Below are positions 9,969-20,029 of a DNA stretch of 64,000 nucleotides, piece by piece. How positions within the stretch are numbered: position 1 is the first letter of the stretch; each line of letters starts with the position of its first letter. The position numbers and the translations under genes were made by a program. The notes under the pieces were generated by a model that saw only the letters and a list, made by a program, of their open reading frames with translations, made no database searches and was not told the origin of the DNA. The stretch comes from Aculops lycopersici (lineage: Eukaryota; Arthropoda; Arachnida; Trombidiformes; Eriophyidae). The DNA lies in assembly GCA_015350385.1 (NCBI GenBank), contig WNKI01000003.1, positions 2,264,698 through 2,328,697 of the forward strand. Direction: 5' to 3'.

Positions 9969-10854
9969 AAGAGAGAGTGCGAGAGAGAAACCACCTGATC
10001 TAACTGATCCGAGGCAGTTGGTTTCTTTGCCGAGTTGCGTTTTGTTAACAGGAGCAAACTTTCGCTTAGCTGTGATACTGGCTCGCTCGCCCGCCTGCCG
10101 GGCAGACTGTCCACCTGTTGTTACCGCTCTCTGGTGAAGCACAATAAAACCCTAGCCAAGACGGAGAGAAAGAGACCAGCCAACCGATGATGGCAAATGG
10201 TGACAGTGGTCGCGACCTGCCCGTTGGGCCGAGTCGGCAAGCTACTCGCCCGCTGACTTCCCGACGCAGTTTGTCATCGATAGTGGCAGTGGTGGTGGTG
10301 GTTGCTGCGACAACGAAGGATAAGGAGACAACCACTCACTATGCTCTACTCTCACTAACATGGTAGCAAGTGGCCAGTCTAGCATGTAACTCGGCGGCGG
10401 GACATATGTGAGCACCATAGCCTTTACGCCAACAAGTGGTTTGTGCAAAGGCTAACCTGGCAGTCAGCTGGACAAAGTTATTGGCCAGGTAAGTTTATCT
10501 TATGGTCTCGGCTTGTCCCATGGTAACTCACTCATTTACCCACCGAGCCAATGCATGAACGCACACTCGCACACAGACCACATGGAGCCGAATTTTGCAT
10601 CTTGTCTGAATGTGTGTGGCGGCATCAGCGGTGGCTGCGTTAGCGACAATGCAGCATGCAAACGAGTGAAAGTGCCGAAACAAATCGTTTTTTGCAAAGA
10701 TGAAGAACACGACTACGTGAACATTGGTAGAAAACCAAAACAATGGTCCTCTTGTATCAGTCGATTGCATCAACTAGATAAGCCCATGATTTAGGTTTAC
10801 AAAGTTAACTTTCCCTCATAAATAGGAACACAGAAGCTCAATCTGAATTTGGAA
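8509..10854. other. intergenic region, no gene recognised
   Basis: No frame has a recognisable domain. The stretch holds the upstream region of the Cys-repeat gene, a TA/GA microsatellite near 9940, and CAACAGGT-type 8-mers at 9692 and 10113. An excellent splice donor at 10498/10499 (GGCCAG|GTAAGT), with an acceptor AG at 10824-10825, suggests a 5' exon of NAF1 that could be untranslated or could add a few residues. Confidence 0.55.
9940..9990. repeat. (TA)n followed by (GA)n microsatellite
   Basis: About nine TA units run into an imperfect GA array. Confidence 0.9.
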
Positions 10855-11325
10855 ATGGCAACATTATTGGATGAAGAAAAACTCACAACTGTAGGCGAAC
10901 TAAAACTTTCCGATCTGCCACCCGTCGAGGATCTCACCATATCGGCGCCCATCGAAAAGTTAGTCAAAGTTGGAAGGGTCTCGTCCATAGTTGAAGTCTT
11001 GGTTGTGATAGAGTCCGTAAAATCAATGCCCCCATTAGATTTGGACACCATTTTGTTCAAACAAGATGGCAAGCCCATCGGCCAAATCTTCGATGTTTTC
11101 GGCAGCATCAGAGAACCCCATTACTCGGTTAGATTCACAAATGCCAACCAAATCAAGGAAAAAGGTATAAATATTGACGAGTCAATATTCTTTCTGCCTC
11201 AAACAGATCGAGCAATCACCAAATTTGCCTTTGTCGAAGAACTTCGCAAGAACAAGGGAACCGATGCAAGTGGCGAGCATGATAACGAGCGACCCGAAGG
11301 AGCAGATGACTCAGATTCAGATTAA
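10855..11325 (+). CDS. NAF1: NAF1, H/ACA snoRNP assembly factor (minimal form)
   Basis: NAF1 holds dyskerin during H/ACA snoRNP and telomerase RNP assembly and is later replaced by GAR1. The 156-residue product matches the NAF1 core: ELKLSDLPPVEDLTI, then VGRVSSIVEVLVVIES, LDLDTILFK, GKPIGQIFDVFGSIREPHY, and FFLPQTDRAITKFAF. The DLPPVEDL block before the Gar1-like beta-barrel separates NAF1 from GAR1, as does the lack of RGG repeats. Human NAF1 has 494 residues with long acidic and proline-rich flanks; here only the core plus a short acidic tail (ADDSDSD) remains. The frame is open upstream to a possible acceptor at 10825, so the true N-terminus may lie in a 5' exon. AATAAA at 11399 fits the transcript end; Ras converges from the other side. 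Confidence 0.88.
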   Translation: MATLLDEEKLTTVGELKLSDLPPVEDLTISAPIEKLVKVGRVSSIVEVLVVIESVKSMPPLDLDTILFKQDGKPIGQIFDVFGSIREPHYSVRFTNANQIKEKGINIDESIFFLPQTDRAITKFAFVEELRKNKGTDASGEHDNERPEGADDSDSD

Positions 11326-11398
11326 TGGTGATATCAAAGATGTTGATGGTGTAAATATTTTGCTTCAAAAGCTGTAGCAGCAACAGTAGCAGCATAGT

Positions 11399-11404
11399 AA
11401 TAAA
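11399..11404 (+). other. poly(A) signal of NAF1
   Basis: AATAAA lies 73 bases after the NAF1 stop, between two convergent genes. Confidence 0.55.
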
Positions 11405-11605
11405 TCTGTTGTGTAGATAATTTATTCTTCCTCCTCCTCTCAGTAATACATACCATAATAATAGTATCTCGCCACTGACGACGTCGACAATCTCATCTTT
11501 TTCTTCCTCCTCTACCTTTTCTTTCAGAACATCACTTTTGATTTGTGTTCTGTTTATAATAATGGTAATAATGTTGATGGTGTAGAATTGTGTGATACTA
11601 GACAA

Positions 11606-12175
11606 TTATAAAACATTACAATGGTTCCAAAAGCGTTTCCTTCGCCCCGTTCTCTTGTTCTTGCCCCGGCTAATTCTATCTCTTCTGATTTCCCTAACCA
11701 GTGTATAAAATGCATCATCAACGCCCATCCTAGTTTTGGCTGACGTTTCAACGAAGGGAATGTTGTAATTTTGTGCAACCTCTCGAACCTCTCTAGGATC
11801 TATGGACCTCTGTTGCAAATCGCATTTGTTTCCAACTAAAACCATGGGAACATCATCAGCGTCTTTGACTCTCTTGATCTGTTCCCTATACATTGCAATA
11901 TCTTCGAAGGATTTTGCATTATTGACAGCAAATACTAATAAAAAGCCCTCGCCTGTCCTCATATACTGATCACGCATAGCACTATACTCTTCTTGGCCAG
12001 CTGTATCTAGGATATCTAATAAACATGTTTCTCCGTCTATTACAACCTGTTTTCTATACGAATCTTCAATGGTTGGATCATATTCATCAACAAAGTGATT
12101 CTGTATCAACTGAATGGTTAGGGCGCTTTTACCAACACCACCAGCGCCAACAACAACCAACTTGTACTCAGTCAT
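11606..12175 (-). CDS. Ras: Ras GTPase (H/K/N-Ras, Drosophila Ras85D orthologue)
   Basis: Small membrane GTPase that activates RAF-MAPK and PI3K signalling. The 189-residue product starts MTEYKLVVVGAGGVGKS, identical to mammalian Ras through the P-loop (Gly12 and Gly13 intact). Switch I is DEYDPTIEDSY and switch II is DTAGQEEYSAM with Gln61. NKCDL and ETSAK guanine-binding motifs follow. The hypervariable tail is strongly basic (KNKRTGRRKR) and ends in the CaaX box CNVL. A Leu at the last position usually favours geranylgeranylation; fly Ras85D also ends in Leu. Rap1 is excluded by the first 35 residues. The gene is a single exon, unlike most animal Ras genes, and its 3' end converges on NAF1 with about 280 bases between stops. 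Confidence 0.97.
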   Translation of the reverse strand: MTEYKLVVVGAGGVGKSALTIQLIQNHFVDEYDPTIEDSYRKQVVIDGETCLLDILDTAGQEEYSAMRDQYMRTGEGFLLVFAVNNAKSFEDIAMYREQIKRVKDADDVPMVLVGNKCDLQQRSIDPREVREVAQNYNIPFVETSAKTRMGVDDAFYTLVREIRRDRISRGKNKRTGRRKRFWNHCNVL

Positions 12176-13485
12176 TTGGATTTGTGGTGGAGTGTGGTGG
12201 CGGTGAAAAGGGTGTTGGTTAGTTGTAATAGGTTTAGGTGATTTATATTGATGTGTTATATTGTGTGTAAGTTTTTGAATGTGATAATAATTTGGTTTGG
12301 TTGCTTCTTAGTGAGGTATAATGTTGTTGATTATGATAGTATTATGACAAGTTCTATTATGGTTCCTCGTTGGTAGAGTTGCGAATATAAACAATTAGTT
12401 TTGCTGTTGTTGTTTTCGTCTTTGTAACAATCATGACACATTAATATGGTCACTATAAATCTCAACAGTCAGAGGTGGCAATAGTGACTTCAGAGTTGAT
12501 GGTGGGGGGATATAATTGGTAGCGGGCACCTAAACCTGAATCTGGAACCAGAATAAGATAAATGTAATTGTGGAGATCAATACTCAAATATTCTCGTGAT
12601 GGCAAAGAGAGATTCCCGGCGTGAGCGTGGAAAGAGAATAGAAATCTCTATTGTGCACGACCATTAGCCTGCAGTCTGCAATGGGAATACTGAAGCAGTT
12701 TGCGGTCGGACAGATACGGACACAGACACAGAGACAGACCAACAGCTCTCGACCGGCCGACTGATGTTGCGGTTGGCATTGGCTACCACTGGGGCCGACG
12801 CGCGCTGTTGTCGCGATCGGGGCCGCACTCGCCCCTGCGCCTCTTTGCACCATTCTCGACGCCGCTATTGTTGGCCAATGTATCACTGAACAACAGTGCA
12901 GTGGCGGCAGCAGCAGCAGTCTGGTGCAGTGGCAATGGAGGATTCAGTGTAAATTTCATTTGGAGTTTTGCTGGCACACAGTAAGAAACTGACTGGCCAA
13001 CGTTCGCTGAAATTTGCACTTTAGCACGCAAAGTCTCATTGCAGTCTGCAGTTTTGCTCGTCACCGTCGCCGCAGTAACGCAGCGATCGTAGGCACTTTT
13101 GCACAAGACTGTAGGTTTGATCATGCGTGCGGGGAAAAGAACTTCGTACATATCTTTACCGCCATTGAAAATGTACACTTATTTAGATGCGCTCCCCTTG
13201 GTAATTTTTTCTTCATACATTTTTCAAACAGTTGTCGTGCACAAAAGAGATTCTTGAAATGAGCCAAGTCTCGCACGCCGGGAGCCTTTCTCTTCAGTGT
13301 CTAATTTCCTCAGTTGAACCAACTGACCGTTGGGATAAAATATTTGTTTATATCTGTATCTATCAAGTTGTTGATCATATTGTCAATCGACTAATCAGTC
13401 ATACAACTATTTTACCAATCCACAGGAGTATTGCAAATCAGCTGTCAATCTTCAACAGCAAACTAGAGAAAGAAAAGATATCAAC
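12176..13485. other. divergent promoter region between Ras and PSMA2
   Basis: No convincing coding frame. Ras is transcribed left and PSMA2 right from this 1.3-kb spacer, so it should hold both promoters. A splice acceptor (ATCCACAG at about 13417-13424) lies some 60 bases before the PSMA2 ATG, suggesting a spliced leader exon. The GC-rich small frames near 12.7-13.1 kb match nothing I know. Confidence 0.55.
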
Positions 13486-14196
13486 ATGTCAACCGAGAGG
13501 TATAGTTTCTCGCTCACCACCTTTAGTCCCTCGGGAAAGCTCGTCCAAATTGAGTATGCCTTGGCTGCCGTCTCTGGTGGTGCTCCATCAATTGGAATCA
13601 AGTGTGCCCAAGGGGTGGTGCTGGCCACCGAGAAGAAACACAAATCTATCCTCTACGATGAGCATTCCATTATGAAAATTGAACCCATCACATCGCACAT
13701 TGGAATGATCTATAGTGGAATGGGCCAAGACTATCGGCTACTAGTGAACAAGGCAAGAAAGATTGCCCAGCAGTATCAAATGCTCTACGACGAGGTTATA
13801 CCTACAACTCAGCTCGTCCAGAAGGTTGCCTATGTTATGCAGGAATATACTCAATCTGGAGGTGTGAGACCGTTCGGTGTTTCACTTTTGATTGCTGGCT
13901 ATGATGCTGACGAAGATAAGCCATACTTGTACCAATGCGACCCATCGGGCGCCTACTTTGCCTGGAAGGCCACAGCCATGGGCAAAAACTTTGTCAATGG
14001 CAAGTCATTCTTGGAGAGGCGATACACTGATGACTTAGAACTCGAGGATGCAGTTCACACTGCGATCTTAACCCTAAAGGAAGGCTTTGAGGGTCAGATG
14101 AATTCGGATAATATTGAGATTGGTGTCTGCAATAAGAGTGGATTCCAGAGGCTAACACCAGAGGAGGTGAAAGATTACCTCGCCAACGTAGGTTAA
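13486..14196 (+). CDS. PSMA2: 20S proteasome subunit alpha-2
   Basis: Alpha-ring subunit of the 20S proteasome, a structural non-catalytic subunit that helps gate substrate entry. The 236-residue product is close to human PSMA2 (234). It has the proteasome alpha signature at the N-terminus (YSFSLTTFSPSGKLVQIEYA), then GIKCAQGVVLATEKK and the conserved GVRPFGVSLLIAGYD and LYQCDPSGAYFAWKATA motifs. It ends with the short helix EEVKDYLANVG. Single exon; an acceptor-like CAG about 60 bases upstream suggests an intron in the 5' UTR. AATAAA follows at 14287. Its 3' end converges on the debranching enzyme gene. Confidence 0.97.
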   Translation: MSTERYSFSLTTFSPSGKLVQIEYALAAVSGGAPSIGIKCAQGVVLATEKKHKSILYDEHSIMKIEPITSHIGMIYSGMGQDYRLLVNKARKIAQQYQMLYDEVIPTTQLVQKVAYVMQEYTQSGGVRPFGVSLLIAGYDADEDKPYLYQCDPSGAYFAWKATAMGKNFVNGKSFLERRYTDDLELEDAVHTAILTLKEGFEGQMNSDNIEIGVCNKSGFQRLTPEEVKDYLANVG

Positions 14197-14286
14197 GTGG
14201 TGAACAACGAGTTTTGAAAACGTCGACATTATTAGGGTAAAATATGTACCGTGTGATTCAAAATTAAACATTACTATTGTATATGC

Positions 14287-14292
14287 AATAAA
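14287..14292 (+). other. poly(A) signal of PSMA2
   Basis: AATAAA lies 90 bases after the PSMA2 stop codon. Confidence 0.6.
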
Positions 14293-14414
14293 CTCGGTAC
14301 CAGCACATGCACTGAATGCTTGAATCTCGATCCATTATAAGATAATACCTGTTTGTGATTTAGAGCGTGACAATATAACCATAAACTATACCTTGTTTTG
14401 TATAAAATTAGACA

Positions 14415-14420
14415 TTTATT
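14415..14420 (-). other. poly(A) signal of the debranching enzyme gene
   Basis: TTTATT on the plus strand (AATAAA on the minus strand) lies about 55 bases after the stop codon at 14476. Confidence 0.55.
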
Positions 14421-14475
14421 GTAAAAATTATGCATGCCCTCTAGTACTTCAAATGTTAATTCAATGACCACCGCT

Positions 14476-17400
14476 TCAAGAATTCCTGGCTGACTCATGC
14501 AAGGCCTCGAGAGCTGTGCCCAAGGACCAGGCTTGAATATGACATGAACCTGGACATGGTTTTCCATTCTCATTATTTAGCTCAGGTAAACCTAGCCACG
14601 GATTTTCAACAAGTGTTGCATAGAAGCTTGATAATAATTGTAAATGATGTGGCCTCTCAGAGGCACCGCAGAATCTAGACGAAGCTCGAATGTAATAGCC
14701 TGTGGGCCAAAGCCACTCTGGTCCCTGATGATAGTTGAATCCATGGGCGACCTTTGGATCGGTACTGTCGTTTCCGTTATCATAGTCGCCACGGTAGTTC
14801 CAATCGGTTGGATCAAGAGTCTTCATTCCCAGAGGCCCGCAGAGACAACGTTTGGTAAGAGCTAGAGCATGCCTTGCATGAGCTGGATCAAATAACTCTG
14901 GGGCGACAACCATTGCGACCAAAAAGTTAGGTCTAAATTGGTAATCTTGCCACGAATGTGTAGCACCTAGAGTGTCCTTGTATATGCCTCGACGATTGAT
15001 GAGATTAGCGTTTGGATCATCAACCATTGGTTTTTCATTCTCCAGAGGAATATAGAAATACTTCTCAAAGTTTGCTTGTATCAAGCTCGCCCATTTCTTC
15101 CACGTCCACTTTAGAGTGATAGTGTTATCATACAAGAATTCGACTCCATCATAGGGATAGGCGCGGCCATTTCTATGTGCCTCGTCTAGCCATGTTACAA
15201 CTGCTTTGCAAAGACCAACAATCTCAACGGCACTTCCGTCACGTGGACTCGATGGCTTGCCCTTTGTGCCAGCCTTCTCAGACGAGCCCATCTTGTCCAT
15301 CCAGGTGCCGCAATTCCATTCATTTCCACCAAAGACAAATCCAGTTTCATTCGAAACTCCATAAGAGACTGTGAAGCCCTCCTCTTTCATGTGCTCATCT
15401 AGTTGCTTACCTGCGTTCTCCTCGACAAAAGTCACGCCCTTAAAGTGGCATTCTAGAGCCTCCTGGATAACATCGCACAATTGTTGCACCGACGGATCTG
15501 TGGATGTCAAACCTACGCCCGAGGTCCCATTCACCTGCGCAGTCGAGCGCTTCCTTTGAGGAAGTCCATTAGCTGGCGCCTCTGGTTTGTGGATTCTTCT
15601 GACTTTGTGCCTCAGAATCTCGTTTCCATTTGGCGCCAAGCGAGTATACTCACGAATACTATACAGCCACCACCAAACGGCGTCACGACAATTGTATCGT
15701 GATCTAGTTCCTCCATCCAATAGATTGGGTATAAGTCCATGTCGTAAAGTTCTAGCATAGGCCAAAATAATACACTTGGCCTCGGAGAAGCGGCCGGTCA
15801 TTAGAAGTAGACCGCGTAAAGAAATGAAAGTATCTCTTCCCCAATTTCGCATGTAACCGGAAGCAAAGTGTGGAAGTCCAGCGGCAATTGAGGGGAGGTA
15901 GGTGAGCTTAGTATCAACAGGTGGCAGTGGCGCAGACTCACACTCGCTCACGAGGGCAACACTGGACAAAGCTAGCAACTTCACCAACTTTGGACCCTTT
16001 GATACAAATGCGCTCATTCTCGAGTAGACCATCTCAACCACTGAGTTGTATAGGTTCCCTATGATTAAATCAAAGTATTTGGGTACCATTCCTCGAGGCA
16101 GTGTATCGATTGCTCTGAGCACTGATTCCAGATGCGCGGCAAGTGGTTGAGTTGATGGTCTTCTATTGAGTCTGTTTACGATATACTCACTCAACCAATA
16201 TCCGGCTCTCAAATTCATAGCCAGTGGATGAGCTTGATCTTGGTTCTCTCTCACCTTTTCAAGGTGATACATTAACCCGTAGAGACCCGAGTAGGTAAAT
16301 GAACAAAAGTTTGGCAAAGCATATGGATGGTATCCATCCTCCTCGGCTACTCTAAATAGAATATAGTTAGCATCGTCTAAAGTCAAGTTGAACTTTTCCA
16401 AATTTACCTGCCACTGGTTGATTTGCTTGAGTGATTCCGTTTGCTTTTGGGAGAGTGAAACTTCGAATGCCAAGACGGACGAAGGTAAGAAGACAAATTC
16501 GTTTAGTTCAACTTCTGTTTTGTCTCCATCGATGTGGCTTATTTTAGCCAGCTTAGCCTCGCTAACCTGACTATTGGCGTTGAAAATCTTGGTCTTGAAA
16601 TGAGTCAATCCATTTATATACTTATCGTTCCTCTCGTACTTCTGAGGATCTCCAAAAGATTGAGCCTCGAAGATTATCTTGCTTACTTGTCCCTCAATTG
16701 TAATTGGCTTAATGTAACACGATCCGTGTTCCTTGAAAAAAGCAGTCCTTGCAACTAGCACAATCGATCTACCGTCAACCGGATTGTGGCGAGTAATTGC
16801 AATCACATCGTCGTTTACTTGATCCACAAAAATCTCACTAAACCCTTGTGAGAGTTCCCTTTGCAGTGGGCCATTTATCATCTTTCTCAAGAGTAAAATG
16901 CCCAAAGTTTCGTCGGCTATGGAGTCGGAATAGAGGCGTGACTCTGTGACGACGTTGATGTGATGCGGTACCAGCTCGTCGTATCCCCTATTTGATCCCG
17001 AAGCGCAATTGGCCATGTTTATGATTGCTGCTGTTGGTCCGACATCATGAGCACTTCGTCTAACGACTGGCGATTCGTTGTCGTGAGTTTGATCGTAGAA
17101 AATTGCATGCGCAACTCCGGGCTTCAATGGCTCAGCTCCTTGGGGGTAGAAAGCCCCAACAGGTGTGCCACCAAATCGGTGCATGAGCCTACCCAGCTCC
17201 CTTGCATCGTGCGCCGACATCGACTCTCTAATTAGTGAGGTGATACCAAGACGATTGACGAAGATATTATCGGCTAACTCGGACGAGGTGAATAGTTCAG
17301 CCATAATGTAGATATCCGGCCGAACGGACCTAGCGACATCAACCACAAACTCGGCCACATGCAGGGGAGTTGAGTGGCAATTGTCAATGCGGAATCCATG

Positions 17401-19017
17401 GAACACCTTTGCTTGAGCCTTGACATACTTCTTGATATAATCCCACAGGAATGGCACTTCTTTGGCGTCGGCTCCATAGCGCAACTTGATACAATCGCCC
17501 CAAGCAATGAGCTCTCGTTTCAAGTAAATGTGACTGTTAGGCGAGCCAAAGTCTTCGCTCTGACAATCGGTGGTGGCACCCATAACCCAGCCATTGTGGG
17601 CCATAAACAGTTGGCCAGACTTGTACATGAGTGCCTCCTCTTTCGCCACAGTAAATTGATCATAAGGTGAGTGGTTGAAGTAGGGTGCAACAAGCGGACA
17701 CTCAGGTGTGACTCGCTTCTCATAATAGGGACCCTCTGGATTGAGTCGCTCGTATCTGATAGCATTCAGTGCATTATTGACAGCATAGTCCAGGTACCCC
17801 TTAATCTCATTCTTCTTTCTTATATTTTCCTTAGTCAACAATTGCTCTAGCTCCTGTGGTGTGTTGATTTCACGAGGGATGCTGGTAACCTGAGCACCTT
17901 CTCTTATGTATTGGCCATAGTCAATCTCTAGATGGTCGCCTCGTTGCAAGTTGTTGAAATTTGCCATTGCAGCTGCCACATTAATCATATATAATTCGTA
18001 GATTTTCAAGTGAGGAATGTAGAAAGTCTTGAGCAAAACTCCAATGGTTGTTACATCTCGCTCAGTTCGAATCTCGGCCGAAAGATCATCCATTCCCATT
18101 AGCAAACCGGAAGCCATATCCTTGGCCAACCAAATAAATGCCGAGTCGAGGAGAAAAGCTGGACGGAGGTGAGGTGAGTTTGACAGATTATAAGCGCATT
18201 CTGGGTGCTTGTGGATCCAGGGACTATCGTCAGCCGTATGGTTGAGTACAATATCAGTCACAGATAAAATATTCCATTTCTTTTCCATGAAGTCAACCTC
18301 CTTCTTGATCTCATCAAGCGTAGTTTTGAACATGGGATTTACATTATGCTGATTCCTCAGTGCATAAGCTGAGTTGCTGCTACCTAGCTCTTGGATTGGC
18401 GTAAAGTGGATCATGTTGTAACGCAAGTCCTTGGTTACAGTCAACCTATTGCGCCATTCCTTGAAGGGACCCAGGTTTTTGGATAAAACAGTCTGACATT
18501 TGATCGAGTTTAAGGGAATCTTCATCTCCGGATTCACAATGATATATGCTTGCCACACTACCTCGCCATTAGATGTTGAGCAAATGAAGTGGAAGGTTCC
18601 AGCGTTTTCGAGCTTCAGAGTTGCATGCCAATTAAACGAGGAACTAATCAAGTCTTGGTGGTCAGCTAACACGGACAAATCATAATATTCCGACCTGTTG
18701 AATGTAGTTCCCTTCTTTAGCGGGTAATTTGTTTTTAAGTTTACCTCCAAAGCTACACATCTTGGCCCAGGTCTCAGTGTCAGGTTTGTATTCTTGTCCA
18801 CGCGAAATATTTTATCCTCAAGATTCTCACCTGAGTTTATGGTGAGAAATTTATCCATTTCGTTGGTAAAAAGTTTTTTCTGAGTTTTAACTTCTAGCTG
18901 CTGTTTAGTCTTGCTCTCTTTTTTCCTGATAGGTGAGCTGATTGAGTTCTTGGGGTTTTTCGATAAACTTGTGAAACCTAACATCAAGATGAGTTCAATT
19001 CCTCTTTTAGTAACCAC
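14476..19017 (-). CDS. AGL: Glycogen debranching enzyme (AGL), single exon
   Basis: Bifunctional cytosolic enzyme that removes glycogen branches: 4-alpha-glucanotransferase in the N-terminal half and amylo-alpha-1,6-glucosidase in the C-terminal half. The 1,513 residues match human AGL (1,532) end to end. There is an N-terminal sheet domain (LEVNLKTNYPLKKGTTFNR), then CLGPF-like and YNMIHFTP motifs. The transferase core has VLNHTADDSPW, FRIDNCHSTP (nucleophile Asp near residue 545) and IMAELFT (acid/base Glu). The glucosidase half has NWGRDTFISLRG, WNCGTWMDKMGSS and YHQGPEWLWP. The first 53 residues are poorly conserved; the ATG at 18858 (MDKFLTINSG) is an alternative start closer to the human N-terminus. 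A 4.5-kb uninterrupted frame is remarkable, since this gene has dozens of exons in vertebrates. Confidence 0.97.
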   Translation of the reverse strand: MVTKRGIELILMLGFTSLSKNPKNSISSPIRKKESKTKQQLEVKTQKKLFTNEMDKFLTINSGENLEDKIFRVDKNTNLTLRPGPRCVALEVNLKTNYPLKKGTTFNRSEYYDLSVLADHQDLISSSFNWHATLKLENAGTFHFICSTSNGEVVWQAYIIVNPEMKIPLNSIKCQTVLSKNLGPFKEWRNRLTVTKDLRYNMIHFTPIQELGSSNSAYALRNQHNVNPMFKTTLDEIKKEVDFMEKKWNILSVTDIVLNHTADDSPWIHKHPECAYNLSNSPHLRPAFLLDSAFIWLAKDMASGLLMGMDDLSAEIRTERDVTTIGVLLKTFYIPHLKIYELYMINVAAAMANFNNLQRGDHLEIDYGQYIREGAQVTSIPREINTPQELEQLLTKENIRKKNEIKGYLDYAVNNALNAIRYERLNPEGPYYEKRVTPECPLVAPYFNHSPYDQFTVAKEEALMYKSGQLFMAHNGWVMGATTDCQSEDFGSPNSHIYLKRELIAWGDCIKLRYGADAKEVPFLWDYIKKYVKAQAKVFHGFRIDNCHSTPLHVAEFVVDVARSVRPDIYIMAELFTSSELADNIFVNRLGITSLIRESMSAHDARELGRLMHRFGGTPVGAFYPQGAEPLKPGVAHAIFYDQTHDNESPVVRRSAHDVGPTAAIINMANCASGSNRGYDELVPHHINVVTESRLYSDSIADETLGILLLRKMINGPLQRELSQGFSEIFVDQVNDDVIAITRHNPVDGRSIVLVARTAFFKEHGSCYIKPITIEGQVSKIIFEAQSFGDPQKYERNDKYINGLTHFKTKIFNANSQVSEAKLAKISHIDGDKTEVELNEFVFLPSSVLAFEVSLSQKQTESLKQINQWQVNLEKFNLTLDDANYILFRVAEEDGYHPYALPNFCSFTYSGLYGLMYHLEKVRENQDQAHPLAMNLRAGYWLSEYIVNRLNRRPSTQPLAAHLESVLRAIDTLPRGMVPKYFDLIIGNLYNSVVEMVYSRMSAFVSKGPKLVKLLALSSVALVSECESAPLPPVDTKLTYLPSIAAGLPHFASGYMRNWGRDTFISLRGLLLMTGRFSEAKCIILAYARTLRHGLIPNLLDGGTRSRYNCRDAVWWWLYSIREYTRLAPNGNEILRHKVRRIHKPEAPANGLPQRKRSTAQVNGTSGVGLTSTDPSVQQLCDVIQEALECHFKGVTFVEENAGKQLDEHMKEEGFTVSYGVSNETGFVFGGNEWNCGTWMDKMGSSEKAGTKGKPSSPRDGSAVEIVGLCKAVVTWLDEAHRNGRAYPYDGVEFLYDNTITLKWTWKKWASLIQANFEKYFYIPLENEKPMVDDPNANLINRRGIYKDTLGATHSWQDYQFRPNFLVAMVVAPELFDPAHARHALALTKRCLCGPLGMKTLDPTDWNYRGDYDNGNDSTDPKVAHGFNYHQGPEWLWPTGYYIRASSRFCGASERPHHLQLLSSFYATLVENPWLGLPELNNENGKPCPGSCHIQAWSLGTALEALHESARNS

Positions 19018-19152
19018 GACTAGAAGCGCAAATGACTGGCTCGTGGTAAATCTGACACTGTAATAGAACAGCTAGAGACGAGGCGACGGCACGGAGAGAG
19101 CTTCTGCAACTTAAAACAAAAGGGGTAAGTGGTAATTGATCATACACTTAAC

Positions 19153-19189
<37 letters not shown>

Positions 19190-20029
19190 GAATGATTAGC
19201 GAGTGTGATAAATTTCAATTGACGTCTCTTTAATACTAGAATTGTTTGTAATTTCATGTGGTTACTGAATGGACAGCAAGTTAAATCAAGTAACCCAATG
19301 TATAACGCGAATCGACCGGCCATTCGTTCGGTCGACAACCTGCAAATCGTCGCATTGCAAAGAGCCAGGATTATCATGTTCATGGTCTCGTGCTCATGTG
19401 GCTTAGCATTGTCTGGAATGGTATAGAAACGTAATCGATCTTGGTATCTTTCTTCATCATCTACCAACAGAAGTACCAAAACTGCCACTTGTTCGCCCAT
19501 TAGCTTGGTGGGTGTTTGTCAAGACCAATTTCCATGTGAAATCTCAATGGGGAGATTCATAGGATAAATTTGTACGCTTTCGTCGCACAGCCGCTGGTGA
19601 CAGGCAGACCACAAAGATTTCTCCGCACCCAGTGGGGGTGGCATTTGTTTGTATGCGTGTTAATTTATGTTGGGAAGGGGAAAAGCATAGCCAGGCATCT
19701 AACAAAATTTCACTCAATGTTTACAACTTTATGTACAACTACTTTAACACATGCCACTTCAATTATATCCATATATTCCTTGATTGTTATTCAATATGAT
19801 CCAATTATTGTTCTAAAACTACAAACAGGATAATCACGTTCCATTAGGCGATTCAATTAGATTCACCTCAGTCCATGATTGCCTCTTTCACTTGGGTGAA
19901 ATTGAGAAAAGGCGCACGAGACAATCAGAGTTCAACAAGGTAACAACATCAAGGAGCGTTTATTAGCGATGCATTCTAATAGAAACTATTCCATTGAGAA
20001 CACATTTTCAATACAACTATTATTTTCAG
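19018..20029. other. divergent promoter region of AGL and the EHBP1-like gene
   Basis: No recognisable coding frame. A probable untranslated exon of the EHBP1-like gene ends at the donor CAAG|GTAACA near 19940, and its intron ends TTTTCAG at 20029, right at the ATG. A TGAT microsatellite lies at 19153. Confidence 0.55.
19153..19187. repeat. (TGAT)n microsatellite, about 8 units
   Basis: Tetranucleotide array followed by the related unit TGAA, upstream of the AGL gene. Confidence 0.95.

Noticed and set aside
10855..11325. GAR1 as identity of the small H/ACA protein
   Set aside because: The ELPPVEDL-type block before the core and the missing RGG repeats fit NAF1 instead.
11606..12175. Rap1 as identity of the small GTPase
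   Set aside because: Rap1 has VLGSGGVGKSALTVQF and a different effector-side start; the N-terminus here is identical to Ras.
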